Source: Strigamia acuminata | Lineage: Eukaryota; Arthropoda; Chilopoda; Geophilomorpha; Linotaeniidae | NCBI GenBank assembly: GCA_949358305.1 | Contig: OX442320.1 | Span: forward strand, 11,116,259-11,176,258 | DNA: 60,000 nucleotides | Direction of reading: 5' to 3' | Shown here: positions 58,403 to 60,000 of the stretch, piece by piece | Position numbering within the stretch: position 1 is the first letter of the stretch | Layout of the letters: each line of letters begins with the position of its first letter | The notes under the pieces: model-generated | Told to the model about the DNA's origin: nothing | Databases searched by the model: none | Seen by the model: the letters and a program-made list of their open reading frames with translations, nothing else | Position numbers and translations under genes: made by a program

Positions 58403-59417
58403 TCTTTTTGTCAGTAAGCGAGAGGATATCGGTTAATAGGTTTTCTTAGCTAATACCCTTTAATTCATCATTTTCTCAATAATTTTCTCAATAATTTAAT
58501 ACTTTGTTGACCAATTTTTCCAATATGTTGACAATGGCAAAAAGCCAATTTTGTAGTATAAATGGTAAATGGAATCATTTTCAGTTGCATTGACCTGAAA
58601 GGAATTGCATATCTGCAAATGCTGTTATTCTCTCCCAGGATCTGATAGTCAACAGTTTAAAATGGAAAAGTTACATTACTTCAAAAATCAATTCTTTGTT
58701 CCACCATCAGTTGGATAAATTGGACTCAACCTTCACTTTCAGTCAATTTCAAATAAATATTTCACCATTTACTCCATTTTAATGCCACGTGTCCATCTCT
58801 GACCATCATTGTTTATTGAAGGCCCCAGCCACTCTCCCTTCAACAAATCAATAAAATTGAATATAAAAGAATCATTAGAGTATGAATATCTTTTTATTCT
58901 CTTAAGTATCACCTTTAAAGCCATTGCACATTCAAATTTAAGTGCCACATTTCAGCCTGCCAATTTCTATAATGAGAGCAACTAAGAGTCTTGTTCAAAA
59001 ACAAAAAGCTTTCTATACCCTTTTTGTATTTAAATTGCCACACAATCTGCTGGAAATTTGTTTCACCCTTCACCTCAACTCAAAATCCAGATTACAAAAC
59101 TTCTCAACATTCCAAGCTTCTTTTAAATGACATTCCATTAAAATCTTATGAAAATTACTGGCGTCTTTAGGATTTCTCTAAAGATTTATGTGCATATTTC
59201 ATACACCAACTCCAAATAAAAGAACTTTTTTCTATCTCTACCGCCCTTATGAAAACTGTATGGTATTTCTACAGTTCATAGATTGTGTGCACTGATTGTC
59301 ATTTTGCACATACCTTCTACCAATAGAACATAGGCTGCATTCAACTAAAACTATCTTTATGTCGCTTAAGTATCTTTTCGAATTCGCTGGCAGATACGCT
59401 TAAAGATACGATATTAT
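58403..59417. other. AT-rich DNA with no supported gene
   Basis: No exon is recognised between MITE copies B and C. The segment may be the first intron or 5' flank of the RhoGEF gene. Confidence 0.4.
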
Positions 59418-59813
59418 GGCCAACTGTAACTTGGGCCTATTTCCCATTGGATGAGCCTTTTCACTGGTGTAGTGATACTAAAAATGATCAAAACACTGGC
59501 TGACATTTTGAATGCTGTCCAGACAAAACAACCAATAACAAATATATATAGTAGAAAATTGTTTGCTTTCCTGAATAAGCAAACAATAAACTTAATGAAC
59601 ATGAATGTTGAAATAAACCAGCATAATCTTTATTTTATGACTTGAAGATAAATTTTCTGATAAAATCCAACAACATTACTTCATTTCGATGATAAAAATA
59701 ATAAAACAAATTTAAAACCAAACTGAACTATTTTTCCTGGTGATAGCACACAGACCACAGTTAGAAGTAATGAGGCTCATCCAATGGGAAATAGGCTCAA
59801 GTTACAGTTGGCC
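59418..59813. mobile_element. MITE (family 1, copy C), both ends intact
   Basis: The left end GGCCAACTGTAACTTGGGCC and then TATTTCCCATTGGATGAGCC is mirrored on the right by GGCTCATCCAATGGGAAATA and GGCTCAAGTTACAGTTGGCC, about 40 bp with one mismatch. Length 396 bp, no coding capacity. It defines the family best. Confidence 0.88.
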
Positions 59814-59936
59814 AGAGTATAGTAGTGGCTCAAGACTCCGCGCACAGAAATTGTGTAAAAATCATATTTTAAACGACTTGTCGACGCCGTCTTGTCATAT
59901 TACCAATTTTTTGAAACGAATCTCCCTCCAGGGAGT

Positions 59937-60000
59937 AATATACTCTTGTTCGACTCAAAAGGGTGCCCTTCTCCCATTGGCCGAGCCGTATCACTGGTGT
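59937..60000. mobile_element. MITE (family 1, copy D), cut by window end
   Basis: ATACTCTTGTTCGACTCAAA, then GTGCCCTTCTCCCATTGGCC and ACTGGTGT match the left end of copy B with only a few differences over about 60 bp. Confidence 0.8.

Overview
This is metazoan nuclear DNA. It has spliced genes with GT-AG introns, eukaryote-only housekeeping genes (LSM8, mitoribosomal L2, proteasome Rpn7, TRAP-gamma), signalling genes typical of animals (DOCK3/4 family, a PH-RhoGEF, an astacin protease with EGF and CUB), two nuclear tRNA-Gly genes and many short DNA transposons. Noncoding DNA is very AT-rich by eye. Introns are short unless swollen by tandem repeats. An invertebrate is likely (tunicate or another compact-genome animal), but the species cannot be fixed from sequence alone.

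Layout. The left end (1-6.5 kb) holds the 3' part of an uninterrupted, GC-richer NRPS-like carboxylate reductase on +, then a divergent pair LSM8 (-) / MRPL2 (+), then SLC35E3 (+). From 7.6 kb to about 58 kb every protein gene I can support is on the minus strand. In transcription order from right to left these are a PH-RhoGEF (57.9-51.1 kb, 5' end not found), an astacin metalloprotease (49.7-44.6), a secreted cyclase/kynurenine-formamidase-like protein (44.3-43.3), PSMD6 (42.9-40.2), two tRNA-Gly genes (39.9-39.6), SSR3/TRAP-gamma (39.4-37.7), an unrecognised small gene (37.6-37.1), a large DOCK3/4-type Rac/Rap GEF (36.7-17.5), an SH3-encoding gene start (16.5-16.2) and a FAM107-domain gene (13.7-7.6). 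The last two may be one gene with two promoters.

Repeats. Most large introns are filled with tandem arrays. By counting I find periods of 10, 20-22, 30-31, 41-42 and 104 bp, all close to whole multiples of the DNA helical repeat (about 10.4 bp), with A- or T-runs recurring in phase. This is the most unusual property of the window. DNA transposons are also frequent: two hAT-like MITEs with exact 8-bp target duplications (one nested in another MITE), two mariner/Tc1-like MITEs, a four-copy family of roughly 390-bp elements, and a TIR element whose interior has expanded into a 1.8-kb satellite inside an astacin intron.

Exon boundaries below come from reading frames, GT-AG sites and resemblance to known families. 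They are exact where single coordinates are given and approximate where marked 'about'.
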